64,000 nucleotides of DNA from positions 9,987,537 to 10,051,536 of the forward strand of contig NC_063049.1 of NCBI RefSeq assembly GCF_018812025.1, written 5' to 3'. Below, piece by piece: positions 12,001-26,200 of this stretch. The position numbers were made by a program, and so were the translations under genes. Within the stretch, counting starts at the first letter, position 1. Every line of letters begins with the position of its first letter. The notes below the pieces were generated by a model that was not told the origin of the DNA, did not search any database, and saw only the letters and a list, made by a program, of their open reading frames with translations. The DNA is from Megalobrama amblycephala (taxonomy: Eukaryota; Chordata; Actinopteri; Cypriniformes; Xenocyprididae).

Positions 12001-15000
12001 TGATTTATCTGTTTTAATATGCTGTTGTTCATAGAGATATTTAGATGGATGCAGAGGTTTTTTTTAGGTCAAGTAGAATCTGCGATTCTCGGACCCAGTT
12101 TGTTTGTTGGTTTCCATAGTTGCAATACGCTGTGTTTTCTGCCAACTGGCAACCTGCGATGTTGAAATACTATTGGATAAACTGGCAGCACACGGTTTTG
12201 CACAGACCAAAACAAAAACAGACATTCCGACACGGAACGCACATTTTCAAAGTAGAATGTCTGGCTGTAGCATTGTTTTTCTGAGAAACAGGTAGGTGAA
12301 CTTAGCATGTTTCCTAAATATCTGCAAACATATCTGGGTATTTTTATGCTTCATTAAAAGTAAAAATCTTACATAGAGCCCCTTTAAAGGATTAGTCCAC
12401 TTTTAAATAAAATTTTCCTGATAATTTACTCACCCCCATGTCATCCAAGATGTTTTATCGAAAATGACCGATCGTTTCACTAGATAAGACACTTATTCCT
12501 CGTCTGGTATCGTTTAAAGCCCTTTGAAGCTGCACTGAAACTGTAATTTTGACCTTCAACCGTCTGGAGGCCATTGAAGTCCACTATAAGGAGAATAATC
12601 CTGGAATGTTTTCATCAAAAACATTAATTTCTTTTCAACTGACGAAAGAAAAATATGAACATCTTGGATGACAGGGGTAAGTAAATTAGCAGGAAAATTT
12701 TATTTAAAAGTGGACTAATCGTTTAAGGAGGCCAAAGTCAGGCCTACTACTCCAGAACACATGGGCACTAGCCTGTGGCAGTATTATAGTTTACTGAGCT
12801 CACAAAATGTACGGCGGGAATAAGAACTAAAGTAATAAAGTACAAAAACCTTGTATAACAAGGGAGTACTATTAATCCAACCCTGAAAAATATAGGGTGG
12901 GTACTTCAGCTCAGAAATTCTCACCAAAAACAAATACAATCTGTGCTGAACCCTAGGGAACAGGAGCTTTCATAAAAAGCTACAACCATATCACTCAAGC
13001 TTGAACATAGTTCAAAAGGTTCAGGGGAAAAACTGAAGTCAAAGTACCACTAGATAATTCTGGGGGAGCGGGGCCACAGCAACAAAGTTTCTAGTCACAT
13101 AGTGAAAAGGGGCCTACACCACCTGAGACAACGGCACCAGGGAGACTTAGCAATAGTCTGCTACCTTAGCTGCTATCTATTTTGCACCTACACCAAAGGG
13201 ACAATGGGCCTTGGCCTGACAACTCTGATAAGAGGAGGCCAGAACTAGGAAAAACTAGTAAACTCACATAACAGGGGTAGTATAAAAAGGTATAAAATGC
13301 TTCTAGCAGACTGCCTAAACCCTAGCTCTAGCATAGGCCAGCCATAGCTGTTGGTCTATAAGGCCAACACATAAGCATAGATCTGCCTGGGGCTAAGAAA
13401 CAACAGCCTCTACCAACGACTCTCAACTGAGAGGAGGCAAACTCTGAGAATACTATATTTCTATCATAAAGCTCAGAGTAGCAGAGCTCAATCCAAGCAC
13501 ACAAAGTCAGGCGGCTTGTAAGGCCGACCCTAGCATAGACCTATCTGAAGTTAGTGAAAGCTAATCTCAAAACTCTAGTTTCATTTCATTTACAAGAGGA
13601 GAAAGCTAATTTACCATGAGGTGGCTAACAGTGCGGCAGAGTTAAAGCCTACATCTGAATACATATGAACAGTAGCTTCATTGTCTTCAGTGAATTCTGC
13701 AAAGAATGAAGCCAACACATCCAAAAAGGGAACAAACAAAGTACCCTTAATAATATATTGTTCCAGCCAACCTAATGGAACTTCAGGGCCCTTAAACTGC
13801 ATCCTATTCAGGAAACCGAGGTTTATAAATATAAAGAGACCTACCAAGCCAATTTCAGCAGGTCCAACTGATATGCTTACAAACAGACATTGTGTGCAAA
13901 GCAACACCAGCCTGACCTGCTGCCATGTATAGAGCATTAGAGCCTGCCTATATCATGAGATATTTCCCCCCTTCTCGTCAGTAGGAGGCATCGACGCGTA
14001 CCCATACTCACTCCATCAACATCAGCGAATTAACCTGCTGATGTTGATGAATGTGAGCTGAATACAGGTCCTTCCATGCCTTCTCGATCTCAGTATGAAG
14101 ATCAAGAAGGAATGGAAAGCTTACGGTGACTGGAGGATTATGGCAAAAAAGGAACCGATCGACGAACAATCCGCGAGCGGTTTCTTTCTTAACCTGCTCC
14201 GATGGCAGCTGCAGTCTGCCAGAGGCCATTCCATAATCTCACACAGCTGTACATACGTGGGGGCAGGGTGGCTTTGAGGATTCAGGAGGCTCACCATCTT
14301 CATTCTCGTCAGCCATCTCCTGCTCTCTTGTTATAATTTTTCTGATAATTAACTCACCCCCATGTCATCCAAGATGTTCATGTCTTTCTTTCTTCAGTTG
14401 AAAAGAAATTAAGGATTTTGATGAAAACATTCCAGAATTATTCTATTTATAGTGTACTTCAATGGCCTCCAGATGGTTGAAGGTCAAAATTACAGTTTCA
14501 GTGCAGCTTCAAAGGGCTTTAAACGATACCAGATGAGGAATAAGGGTCTTATCTAGTGAAACGATCAGTCATTTTTGAAAAAAATACAACTGTATATGCT
14601 TTATAAACACAAATTATCATCTTGCACGTGCTTCCACTTTCCGCATTCTTCAAAAAAGCTTATTCTTCATCTTAGATCTTCATTCTCGTCAGCCATCTCC
14701 TGCTCTCTTGTTTGGCTTAGAATAAGAAGAGCAATTGCTGCCGAATCTAATGATGTCAAAGACAACACATCATTGTAATCCTGCAGCTCTCTCCTGTCAG
14801 CTGTAGAAGGTCGCGGGGAATTTCACCCCTTTCAACTCTTCAACAAGCTCCAGCTGAGAACCCCATGATCTAGTCTCTACTCTGCCTCAGCAAGAGTAAG
14901 ACCTGAACCATTAGGCAGAGCTGCCGGTCGTTCTCCTCTCGAGGAAAAGACCAGAAGAGAGTGAAGCATTTTACATGCTCTTTTGTTCTCATAAAAGACA

Positions 15001-17201
15001 ACGTTATAAGTTATGTGTGTGATCAGATGTCAACACTATGGGACACAGATGCACACACTTCCTGAAACGTTTGTCAGACATGATTACTGTGGCGAGGGGA
15101 ACGTGGTTCAGCGAAGTCTACAGCGGGAGAGAGAGTCAGGAGACGAGCGATTGAGTGAGTGGGTTACATGCAAATGACGAACACCTGTCTCTCAGTAATT
15201 TCAGTAATTTCAGAGTATATAATGCCAGGAGAAACAGGAGTGGCTGAGAGAGAGAAGGACTACTGACTGCTACCCACGCTGAACTCTGCTGGAGTGAAGA
15301 ATTGTGATTTCTGTTTGTGACCGTTTTGTGCCTGTCTGCACACCCTTTTGTTTGTAAGAAGAAAACTGAATAAAAGCAGTCAGTAGTCAAAGCCGACCCT
15401 GCCCTCTTCCTTCCTGATATTGAACTTTGTTACAATTAGTCTTACTTTAATACTGGTTTGATATCGCTTGCTTTTAAACAAAACAGTCCCTGAAGACGAA
15501 AAGATATTGACTGGTTCTCTATGCGCTCCTTATATACTTCAGGGTTGTGCAATGATGACGTCATAGACTGTCTCCGGCCAATAGGATTGTCATGAGTTGA
15601 TATTGTTTTCAGTCACCGGTTCACGAGGAGGCATTCCCCAAAGTATTTTCAAACGCATTGTTGAGTTCCCTTTCAAAATGGAACTTGCCATAGCACTTTC
15701 CTAAATATCCGCTTTTCAAAATGCACGTGTAAATTTGTCTGATCTTTGACGCGATCGCGGGCAGCAGCGCAAAGTTGATTCTGAGGTTTGATCTAATATT
15801 TGATGTTTTTTAAAATGTTGTTGATTTAAATAGCAAATAAGAATTCATTTAATTAATGTTTGTATTTTCGGACAAAGGTCTTCTTAATGATTTTCAGTTG
15901 TGTTCAAGGTAATTAAAGCAACAGTTTTTTAATAACAGAAGAATATGTAAAAGTATGGTATTTGGAGTAAGAAGCACACCTGCTGTTGGGGAAAAAGGCA
16001 CAATAATTAACATGATAATGAATAGCTGACTGACTTTTCCATTTGTTGACATGACATTGTTAGATTCAGATGGTAAATATCATATATTAAATTGGGTAGG
16101 CTATCCATCTTAGAGATAATACCCATATTTATAATGAAACAATCATAATTAATATATTATATTAATCATTTTATAATAAAATATAATTTATTGTTACTAC
16201 TATAAATCTATATTAAATATTATGGGATCTCCTTCAATGGTTTCAAAATCTTTACTTTTTAAAGTAATTTTGTTTCTTTATTTTTAAAATATATTTTTAT
16301 ATTAACAGGCCTATTTTAATGACAGTATATTTATTGAACAAAAATGAATTATTTTATTTATCAAAATAAACAGAAAATAGTACAAACTTTGCTAAAGTGA
16401 TTCTTTTCAACAAGTATTAACCTAGACATTACCCCATGTCTGGGGTAAAAGGCTCCACTTACCACCTCATACATTTATAAGATTTTTAAACAAAATTACA
16501 AACAAAATAACCACTTTTATGGTTTATTTTCACACAAAATCTGTTGCTCCATCAATGTTCAATACAAATATATATATTTTTCTATACATATCTTCTCATT
16601 TAGAAAGTTTGTTAATGCTATTTCCTCCTGAATCTGCATTCAACTGCTCAAAATAGGCAGTTTTTGCCTTTCTAATTTCACTAACTACTTTATTTCATAA
16701 AGATTTAAAGCTTAGAATATCTGTGTGTTTTTGTAAGCAAGGAAGTTTTCAAAGCAAGATCTCTCTTTTTCATTAGTTTATGGATATCTAAATTTAGCTA
16801 TAGTAAAAGATGCACTATTTTGCCTACATTTTAACAGTTGTTTATACTTTTTGTAAGGACTTAGCCTATTTATTAGCTCAATTTAATTGTTACAGGGAAT
16901 AAGAATTGAATCAACTGTAAATGATTCAGAATTAATATTTAACACTTCATCAATTATTCGTCCAGCGAAAATTGAGGTTAGAGTATTTTACCAATTCTGG
17001 ATAAAATATTATTCTGCGGCCAACAGTAACAATATTTTATTATGATTATTGTTATTATTGTAATTATTATATTATAAGCAAGAGGTAACTTGATCTTTGA
17101 GTTTAAGACAGTAATTTGATACACAGCACAAGAAACTCGTATATGTGAAAATCAAAACAAGATTTATTGACTACTTCTAATGATTACAGGAAACTAAGGC
17201 T

Positions 17202-17258
<57 letters not shown>

Positions 17259-20200
17259 TGCACACACATTTGCGGAGTTGATGAGTTATGAAAAGTCCCA
17301 AGTTCAGTGCTAACTTAACTCATAACCTGAGGAAAATCACAAAAGCAGAGCTTTGGCTTGATTCTTTAGGTTTAAAGGAGTTTCACCAGTTTCCAGCAAG
17401 AGAGAGAGAAGTTTGCTTGTACCTGCGTTTGCTGTGACAGCTGAGGTAATCGGGTTGTTCCGTGACTCGTGTACAGCGGAATCCCGTTCTGGATTGGCTG
17501 TCTTTCAGGTGACGTCTTCTCGGGAAAGCCCTGTGGGTTGCGCGGAAGCTTTGAAGGATGCTGCTGGCTGAGCGTCTGGCTTGAGCGGCTCTCTTCTTGG
17601 GAGACTTTGGTCAGATATTTCACGAAGTGTTTTGGAGTCTGGATGTGACGGCTGTCGAATGATCAGCGGCGCAGCTCGTGGTTGAAGTCGGGTGTTCGAT
17701 GGAAAATCAGCCCCGGTCAATCAGTTATCAATGACCCATGCGACTTTTCCGCCGTGGTCAAAGTAGCGGTGTTTCGGCTACCGGCTTCTGACCGATTTCG
17801 AGCGATTTCTGACCGACTTCTGGCTTTTTCTGACTTCCAGCTTCTGACATTAGCTTGTTTGGACAGCATAGTTTTAAGGGAGCGATCCTCCAATGAGACG
17901 TTGCTACGGAGATTAGACACGCCTCGTCTATTGTCTATTGATCACATCGCGTGATATCTGCAGAACATTCTCCTGTTTTATTAACAACTTTATAAAGTTT
18001 CTTAATATTTTCCTGATACTGAATTTCAATGTTTCATTCACACAGAATTACACAGAATTATAAATTCTGCATTTAGAACTCAAACATGGCACACTTCTTA
18101 CACACATATTACTAGACTGACCTAATTAAAACAATGATTACAATAATGCATTTGAAGAAAACCCACATATTGAATACATTGAATAGACATGTTAGTAATT
18201 ACATCATGGCATGTATTATTCTGTAGTTAATACTTTAAGTAATCGACAATTATCCCTTTTGAGATTCAAGATTGAGTCCTTAAGCATAGTTTAAACTTTG
18301 ACCGGAGTCACGAGTGACCGGGTCACGATGGACGGTCAACACAAGGGAGGTATTGATAGGACAGATTCGTCTTTAAATCCGTTGATGGGTATTTTCCTGT
18401 TCCGTCCGATAATACAAGAGGGTTTTGTGAGAGAATCAATAGATTTAATGTGATCAAATCCACGTGATGGGTTCTGATTAGTTTATTGCTGATGAGCTAA
18501 GAAGTCCTTTAGACAGAGTCCTTTGTTAAAAGAAGTCACGTCCTCACTTTTGTTAAGGCTAGGCGTTTCCTGTCAGGAAATGGATCTTTTGGACCAAATG
18601 AAGCTTTGTTCAATCATGTTGTTCATTGATAAAGTCATTGGTAAGTTCTGTCGAGCAATGCCCTACATTTTGTATAATTTTTTTCAATGGTTCACAATTG
18701 CACACTTTTTGTCCAGGTCACTAATTTGTAATGCGTCATTCCAATAAATATTTTTTTTATATAATTTTGTATAATTTCAAACTTTGTAATTATACTCTCT
18801 GGGATGCCTACTACTCCTGGTTTAAAAGCTTGACGGAAATTGTTCTTCAAATGTTTCTTTGTCAATTTTCTAACAAGGATCATGTTACGATAGGACAAAC
18901 CTGTCAGCAGATTATATCAGATTATATCAAGATCAATAAAAGTTTTACTTGTTTTACAGTTTTATTAATGGTAATAAAATTCATGTTTAACCATGTCAAA
19001 TACTCACATCAGTGTGTTGAGTTGACAGTGAATATCCTGCAGTAGAGCAGCGATCTGATTCACTCGTGTGTCTCCTAGTTCACGTTCACTCAGATTCAGC
19101 GTTCTCAGGAGTAAAGGGTTTTCACCAACAACTGTATTCACATACTGACAGGCTTCATCTGCAGCAGGACCCAAAAACCTGCAAAAGAGAAGATGAAGCA
19201 ATAACTTGGTGGAATGACAAAATCTTGAAATGACATAGTCAACTTTGATGTAACAACATATTATGTAGCTTATTGTAGGAGCTGAACGATTTCAGATTTT
19301 TTAAAGTCGACATTTATGTTATTGAAGTCGAGTCGGCGTCGACTAGTTGATGATGACTTCATTAACGAACAAATAAGGGTCCGTTCACACAGAACTAGGG
19401 GTGTAACGATACGCTCAGGTCACGATACGGTACGTATCTCGATACGGAGTTCACGATACGATACGTATCACGATATTTTGAACAAAATGAAACTGAAATT
19501 CAAACAAGATTTATTCAAAAAACATGAACAAATTTCAATAATTTTCCTTGTTGTACATACAAGATCACATTTCAAGGTTTAATAAAAAACCTTCTGTATT
19601 CAAATTAACAGTTGAATAGGGCTGCCTGTCACTGAAAAAAAAATGTTAAATTTAACATGAATTATGAATAGGGGCCGTTCACATATTGCGTCTAAAATCG
19701 GCATTCTGAAAAGTTGAGAATTGCATGCGCGTCGCGACCGCGTGGATCCCATTATGAACTGACTTGCACGCGGAAAAGACGCAATATGTGAACGGCCCCA
19801 CAGAACTTCTTAAAGCAAAGCATCACAAACGTCTTTTGCTTTTCTGTGAGCACAGCTGTTGCTGTGCACTGCGGTGAAAGAAAGCCACGACTTTTCTCAC
19901 GCGACCATGCAAGAGACTGACATGAGAAACGTTTAAACCTGCTTGCAAGATTCAATGTGTGCCCGAAACACTTACTGAACTAGAGAGCTGATTGAGACAC
20001 GCCATTTATATGCGGTGACAACCGGCTTCTCTCACTGCCACCTTGCAGAGTAGGTCACGTCGGCAGCTCAACCAATAAGATTAAACTGCCGTCATATCGT
20101 AAAAGTATCGCCATCACTCTACGATGCATATCGTAACATGTTTGCATCGCGAAATATCGTACTACGATAAATCGTTACACCCCTACACAGAACGCACCTT

Positions 20201-23200
20201 TCCATTCCAGAGCGCAACTTTTCCATTGTTTTTCTATGTAATCACGCTCTAGACAGACACGTATGACAATTGAGCTCGTGTCTTGCATCTTTTGCAGCAT
20301 CTTGCACTTGACACAACATTCTAAAAATTTAGCGCTCCTGTTCAAATCGAACACATCTCAAGACCTTGCATTTTTCCCCCATTCAACTGCCCCCGTCTTG
20401 CATTTTTGAAACTCAAACTTGTGCTCAGCTAAGGCATATGACGCTGCCCACAAATATTGCTCCTACATAACAGCTCATTTTTATCAGTTCTATTGTCTTT
20501 GGGTCATTATATTTTTTCACAGATTTCTGCGTGTCCTAGATCGGATGCAGTAAAGATTACAGCACAGTAAAGATTACATTTATATGAATGCATTAGTGAA
20601 AGATTGCGTGTAAATTAATTCTACCTGGCAGCTTCTCTCTACAAATAGTGAAGCTGTGGGTTTTAGTTACTAAGACAAATATGCTAGAACTTTTCAGTTT
20701 ATAAGATATTTTACTGATAAATCACAGAACAGCATTTACAATACATTTCTGCGCTGTTGAACGATTCTGTGAGTGTGGGCGATCTGTGTGGTACTGTCTG
20801 TGTGTGCGTTATGTACACTGTAATGCCTGAAGTTGATTTAACCCAAATTAATTAAATACACAAAAACATAAACCTTTTAATTTTCTCTTCATTACACAAT
20901 TGTTTTGGTTTTTGTGCATGATTTGCATGAATTCTCTCATTCTACTGGAATGTTTTAGTTCAATCAATTTAACTGTGCTAATTCAAGTCTTTTGTCAATG
21001 GCAACGAACGGAAACGCAACACAAGGAAGAATGAGTCTGTCCTCCAAAAAACGACCCTATAGGTCATTTCTCAAGCACCTTATTACAACCTATATTTAAG
21101 TTTTAAAGTCATGCGCCCTCTAGCAGGTGTAAAAATAATGACAGTGTTGTGTTACGTCTGTCGTCATAAAATGATGTATGACTGTCGTTACCAATCAAAA
21201 TGCGTGTTCATTTAAATGCAATGTGTGGACTTTTTACACCATTTGTCCTATTTCCATTTATCAAAACTCTTTTTTTTTATTATTAACGACTACACTCACC
21301 CCTAATGATCTTATAATACATGATGCATTGCTATGTCCGTTATCCCATAATTCACACTTTTGGAAACTTTTGCTTCAACGGATATTAGACAACACTGCAA
21401 AATCAAGCTGTTATATTCATATATTTATTGTCCAACATTACAAATTTTTCTGATGCATGTCCTTAATTTAATTTCATATGTTGGTAATAATTCAGTGTTT
21501 ATAAGCCTTTTAAAGAATTTGAACCAAAACTGACTGGGTTTCTAGAGAGCAAAGGTTTTGTAAAAAAATGTAGAAGACTTGCACACAAAGTCTGTAAAAT
21601 AAACTGTTAAAAGGATTTGATGATCACTAGTGGTAGTATTGTATTCTGTGTTGTCATCATTCAGGTTGGATTTTGTCTTTAATGTATGTTTTTTTTTTTT
21701 TAACAAAGCAGCTGTTATTGCCATAGAAACTAGTGGACTGCCAACTCGCTTTCACCCCAAAATGGCGGAAACTCAGGGCTGCTGCTGGGCGCCGGTGTTG
21801 CAACGGAACGTTCTATTGAGTGTCGCTTCTTGTTAGTGTATTCTTTGCTATGGGTCGTATTTCAGGGAAGTGACAAACGACTTATATGGTCATACTGGTT
21901 GGAGAACATGTTGGGAAGAATCTGATTGGGCAGTTTGAAGTGACACCAAGCAGGAATGTAGCGCATATTTCTGTCAACATTTGCTGGTAAGTTGAAGAAC
22001 TTTTATATTTTACTCTTAAACAAGCTCTTATTAATTATTTTCAGAATATAAAAATGAGATACACATCAATATTATTCTCAAGGGATAGCAGTTAGCTTGG
22101 CTGCATAACTTACATGCCAGTTAAGACTTTCGCCGTGGTCTCTTCACAGATCGCATTGTTTCGTAACTAATTTGGTCACATGTTTTGAAAATTATACCGA
22201 TATCTGGTCGATGGTTCTCAATAAACTGAGGAGTGAAAGCAACGTCTCTTAATCGGTGAAAAACCTTGCTTGTCATTAAGGTAACGTTAAGATTATAGCG
22301 AACGCGCGAGTGTGTTATATTAAGTGTTTCATCTTTTTGAATAATTAATGCATTCTTGTTATTTTTGTCAATATTTGTAAGCACAATAATGTTCGTATTA
22401 AACGTGAATGACTCTGTTCTGATCATGGCAGTCTGCTCTTAGCAGGTCAAGCGCCAATAGGCAAAACACCACAGCTGCGTTTTGCAAAAGCATCGTCAAT
22501 CCAAGTTGATCATGTCTAAGCTAAGTTATCCACAAAATAAATGCAACATTGTGCTCACCCGTGTGCTGTTAGCCAAGCTAGCTAGCTTGTGTTTACGTTT
22601 CAGTTGGATTCTATTCTGTGATGTGCTTTTTGGAGTGTTAAATATAGTTTGCATTGTCTGCTGGTAAAAAATGAATGTAATAATGTGGATTTTTGTCACT
22701 CAGCAGATTCCAAGCAGATCCAATCAAAGCTAAGCTTCAGTCTTGACCAGCTCTGTCAGGTAAAGTGAAATGCCTATGTTCATGTTTTGTGTTTTTGCTC
22801 ATACACATGAAAAATAGACATTCAAATTTGGCATTTGTTCAGTTTTGACAATTTCCTTATGTTAACAAACTATAGTTTTAGGTGTACCAGCAGGCTGGTT
22901 GGGAAGAAGAGAGTGATTTGAGAGATTTTGTGCAACAGACTAAGGTGTATAAATTAAGCTGAAGTGTCAGCATCATTTTGAAATTATGCATGTGAATATT
23001 TTTTGTTTTGTTTTAGTAATCTCGTTTTTTATGTTTAGGCTTCTGCTGAGGAGGACACATAACAGCCTAGAAAGTGAAGATAATACACTGCCCTTAAACC
23101 TCCACTTTTTTAGGGCAACAAGTTTTCATACATTTTTTTGGTTCAATCAACTTGTACAGGCTTACAGTGTAGCAGAGCAGTTTAGAACGGCAATTAACAT

Positions 23201-26200
23201 ACCTGTACAATAAGCTGTTTAAAATACGCATTCATCCAATCAATATTGAGAATCCAGATGGTATAATCTAACATATCTTGTGGAGCGCTCTTGGAGAATG
23301 CATTTATTTGTCATTAACTCTTAGATACAGAGCATAAATACAGACTTAAAAGACTTTTTATCCAGCTACACCCTTTATAGGCTATGACAACAACTAGTTG
23401 ACATCATGCTTAAAGCGTCATGACAGAGCATTAAAGTCGACTAGTCAGTGCATCCTCTAGTTTATTTTATTACCAAAATAGTAATTCTATAAATAATTTG
23501 GCTACATATAATTTATTTTGTATTATTTCATCATGTCTCACCTCAGTGTCTTCAGTTGGTAGTTTGGATCCTGTAGTAAATCACTGAGCTTCTTCACTCC
23601 TGATTGTCCAGGATCATTTCCTGTGAGATCCAGCTCTATCAGGTGTGAAGGGTTTGATCTCAGAGTTGAAGCCAGAGTTTTATAACCTTCTTCTGTGATA
23701 CTGCAGTTTGAAAGACTAGTACAGAAATGAAAAAGTAACATTCAGCTAATTAATCAATTATTGTAGAAAGTACCTGAACAAAATGGAATAGGCTTAACCC
23801 TTATCTGTGAAACCGGGCAATGAACAACTACAGGAAGTGTTTGGTTGGGACAAAGTTGGCAAGTTGAAATCAGAATCAATAATAAGTAGATATCTTAAAG
23901 CAATAAGATTTTATCACATTTAATCTTAAGATAAGTTATAATTATCAGATCTCGCCCTTCTTTCTCAAATTAACAGATATGAATTCTGTCTTAACACTAG
24001 GGTTGCATCTAAAGCTTTATGTTACTTTATGTTAATCCACTGTGTTACAACTCAAATGACAAGGAAATGTATATTACAGTTTTTCTCAATTGTTTACACA
24101 CAAATATTGGTACTTGAGACACAATGACCTCAACATGTAACTCATGCACCAACCCCCTGAACCAATTCTGCTAAACTACAAGCACAATTCCTGCTTTACA
24201 CTCACATTGCAGTTCTAAAACACACTTTTTTCAAAACACTACACACAATTCTCTGCATTTGGCACAATTTTCGGGCAGAAAAATCTCTTGTTTTCACAAG
24301 GAACACACTGCCATTCAAATATGCACACTGACTCATCACATGGGCAAACACCTGTCACACATTTTTACAATTAGCAAACAGAGCTTTAGCATAAAAGGGC
24401 AACAGGTGAGCTCTTCTGTTTTGGAGCAATGGATGCCAACAATGGAAACAGAGGCAGAGCAGCATATTTTTTTTTTACTGTAACTGTATACAGTAAATTC
24501 TTCTGTTGTTTTGTATGTATACCACTGTATGTGCAACTTTGCATTGGTTGGGATGTGCACTGTACATTGTTTTTGTTGGAAAAATAAAATATATTTGTTA
24601 CCGTGTATTTGTGTGTTCTGACTATAAAAACTACTATTATATATACTACAAATATTTTACAACACACTTATGTATGTACTGTCTGTAGTAAGTGTAACAC
24701 TGAACCAAATAAAGACCAAAGTCATTATGATGAATGGAGAAGTGTTTTCCAATCATCATAGTGTTTTACATAGAGCACATCAGTGTTCAACTGGTTCTTA
24801 TAAATGTCTATTCATATGATGGTTTGTGTGTGTCATTTGAAAACAAAATACCATTTTGAGAAGAAAGAACATTGTTTTGAATGTAAAGTTTCATTTTGCA
24901 GGAGAATTGAGGGGTTTTGCCCATTGTGTGTGTGTTTTTTGATTTGTGTGTAGAGTTCTGAGAGTATGAGGCATGCTTTCAGAAAATGTGTGTAAACAAT
25001 TAAGAAAAACTGTAAAGTAATTATTAGCCTCTGTAAAAAATCGAACCGTACCATTCTGCACACTCGGTTCGGCACGCACTTACACCGTGGTTCATCTCTA
25101 TCTGACGACGCATACGCATCTTTAATATGGCTTGTAGAAAATAAATAAAATAGACAGAGTTAGGCTAATGTAAGTTTCTGTCGATGGATACGCATTCTGG
25201 CTTCCCCTGAACTGTTCAATGCGAGTGTCGTATGCTTTATATCACCAGTCATTTACGCCGTCATCACCCGGGTGTTGATAGCGCGCAAGCGCAGGTGAGA
25301 CCTGAACAGCACATGTTGCTATCTGCATTTAAACTACATTTATTTAAGCCTTGCCAATTTAAACATTCGAGTGCAAGCCGCGAAAGAGAACTTACGCGTG
25401 TGCTGCGAGAAGATTTGTGCACTCATCCAAAGCGCACATGTATTGAGGTCTCTGTCAAGTCTTGTGTTTGAACTGACAAATTCACACAAAATTATGTCAA
25501 CATGCCCATCTTGAACTTCGGTAAAGTTGGTTTTATATTCGCACGTTCGGACATCCGTATTCAATAGTCTTGTTAATCACACTACATTGGACATTCAGTG
25601 GACATTCACAAGTAAATATGCTATTAAAACAATACTTGCCTATTTTGATCGACTGTGAAAAATGTTGTAAGTTGACAATCGTTGGTTGTCAATATCATGT
25701 TGCTGCTTAAACTTCGCAAACATTAATTTATTGCACATTTATTGGAAAGTCTGAATTTATCAGAAGTCCGAATGTGCGAATATAAAACCAACTTTACCCA
25801 AGTCCATCTTGACGAGTATCCTAGCAAGCATTGTCGGTTATGTCTTAAAGGTGCCCAAGAATGTTTTTTCACAAGATGTAATATAAGTCTAAGGTGTCTC
25901 CTGAATGTGTCTGTGAAGTTTCAGCTCAAAATACCCCATAGATTTTTTTAAATTAATTTTTTTAACTGCCTATTTTGGGGCATCATTAACAATCCACTGA
26001 TTTACACTTGGCGCCGCCCCCTTAAATCGCGTGCTCCCTGCCACACGAGCTCTCGACTATATTACAGCGCATTTACAAAGTTCACACAGCTAATATAACC
26101 CTCAAATGGATCTTTACAAGATGTTTGATGGATCCTAAATGGTCCATATTCATATTATTAATATTTATGTTAATCGTCTATGGCTTATGATTTAACAGTT

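Larger units (their letters stand above)
10026..14335 (-). mobile_element. Retroelement fragment (DIRS-like?) interrupted by three TTAA elements
   Basis: 10026-10503 and 12727-13075 match 63.17-64.0 kb, with three internal diverged repeats of GGAGGCC..CTACT..TGTGGCAGT. 13076-14007 continues without clear coding. A gag-like remnant follows at 14008-14316. Class assignment rests on that remnant. Confidence 0.5.

Noticed and set aside
13611..13937. 108-codon minus-strand ORF and its overlapping plus-strand ORF
   Set aside because: Both strands open over the same repeat, with no domain; it lies inside the retroelement fragment.
17372..17720. Overlapping Ser/Pro-rich minus-strand ORFs
   Set aside because: GC-rich LTR-like leader open in two frames, no start context or domain.
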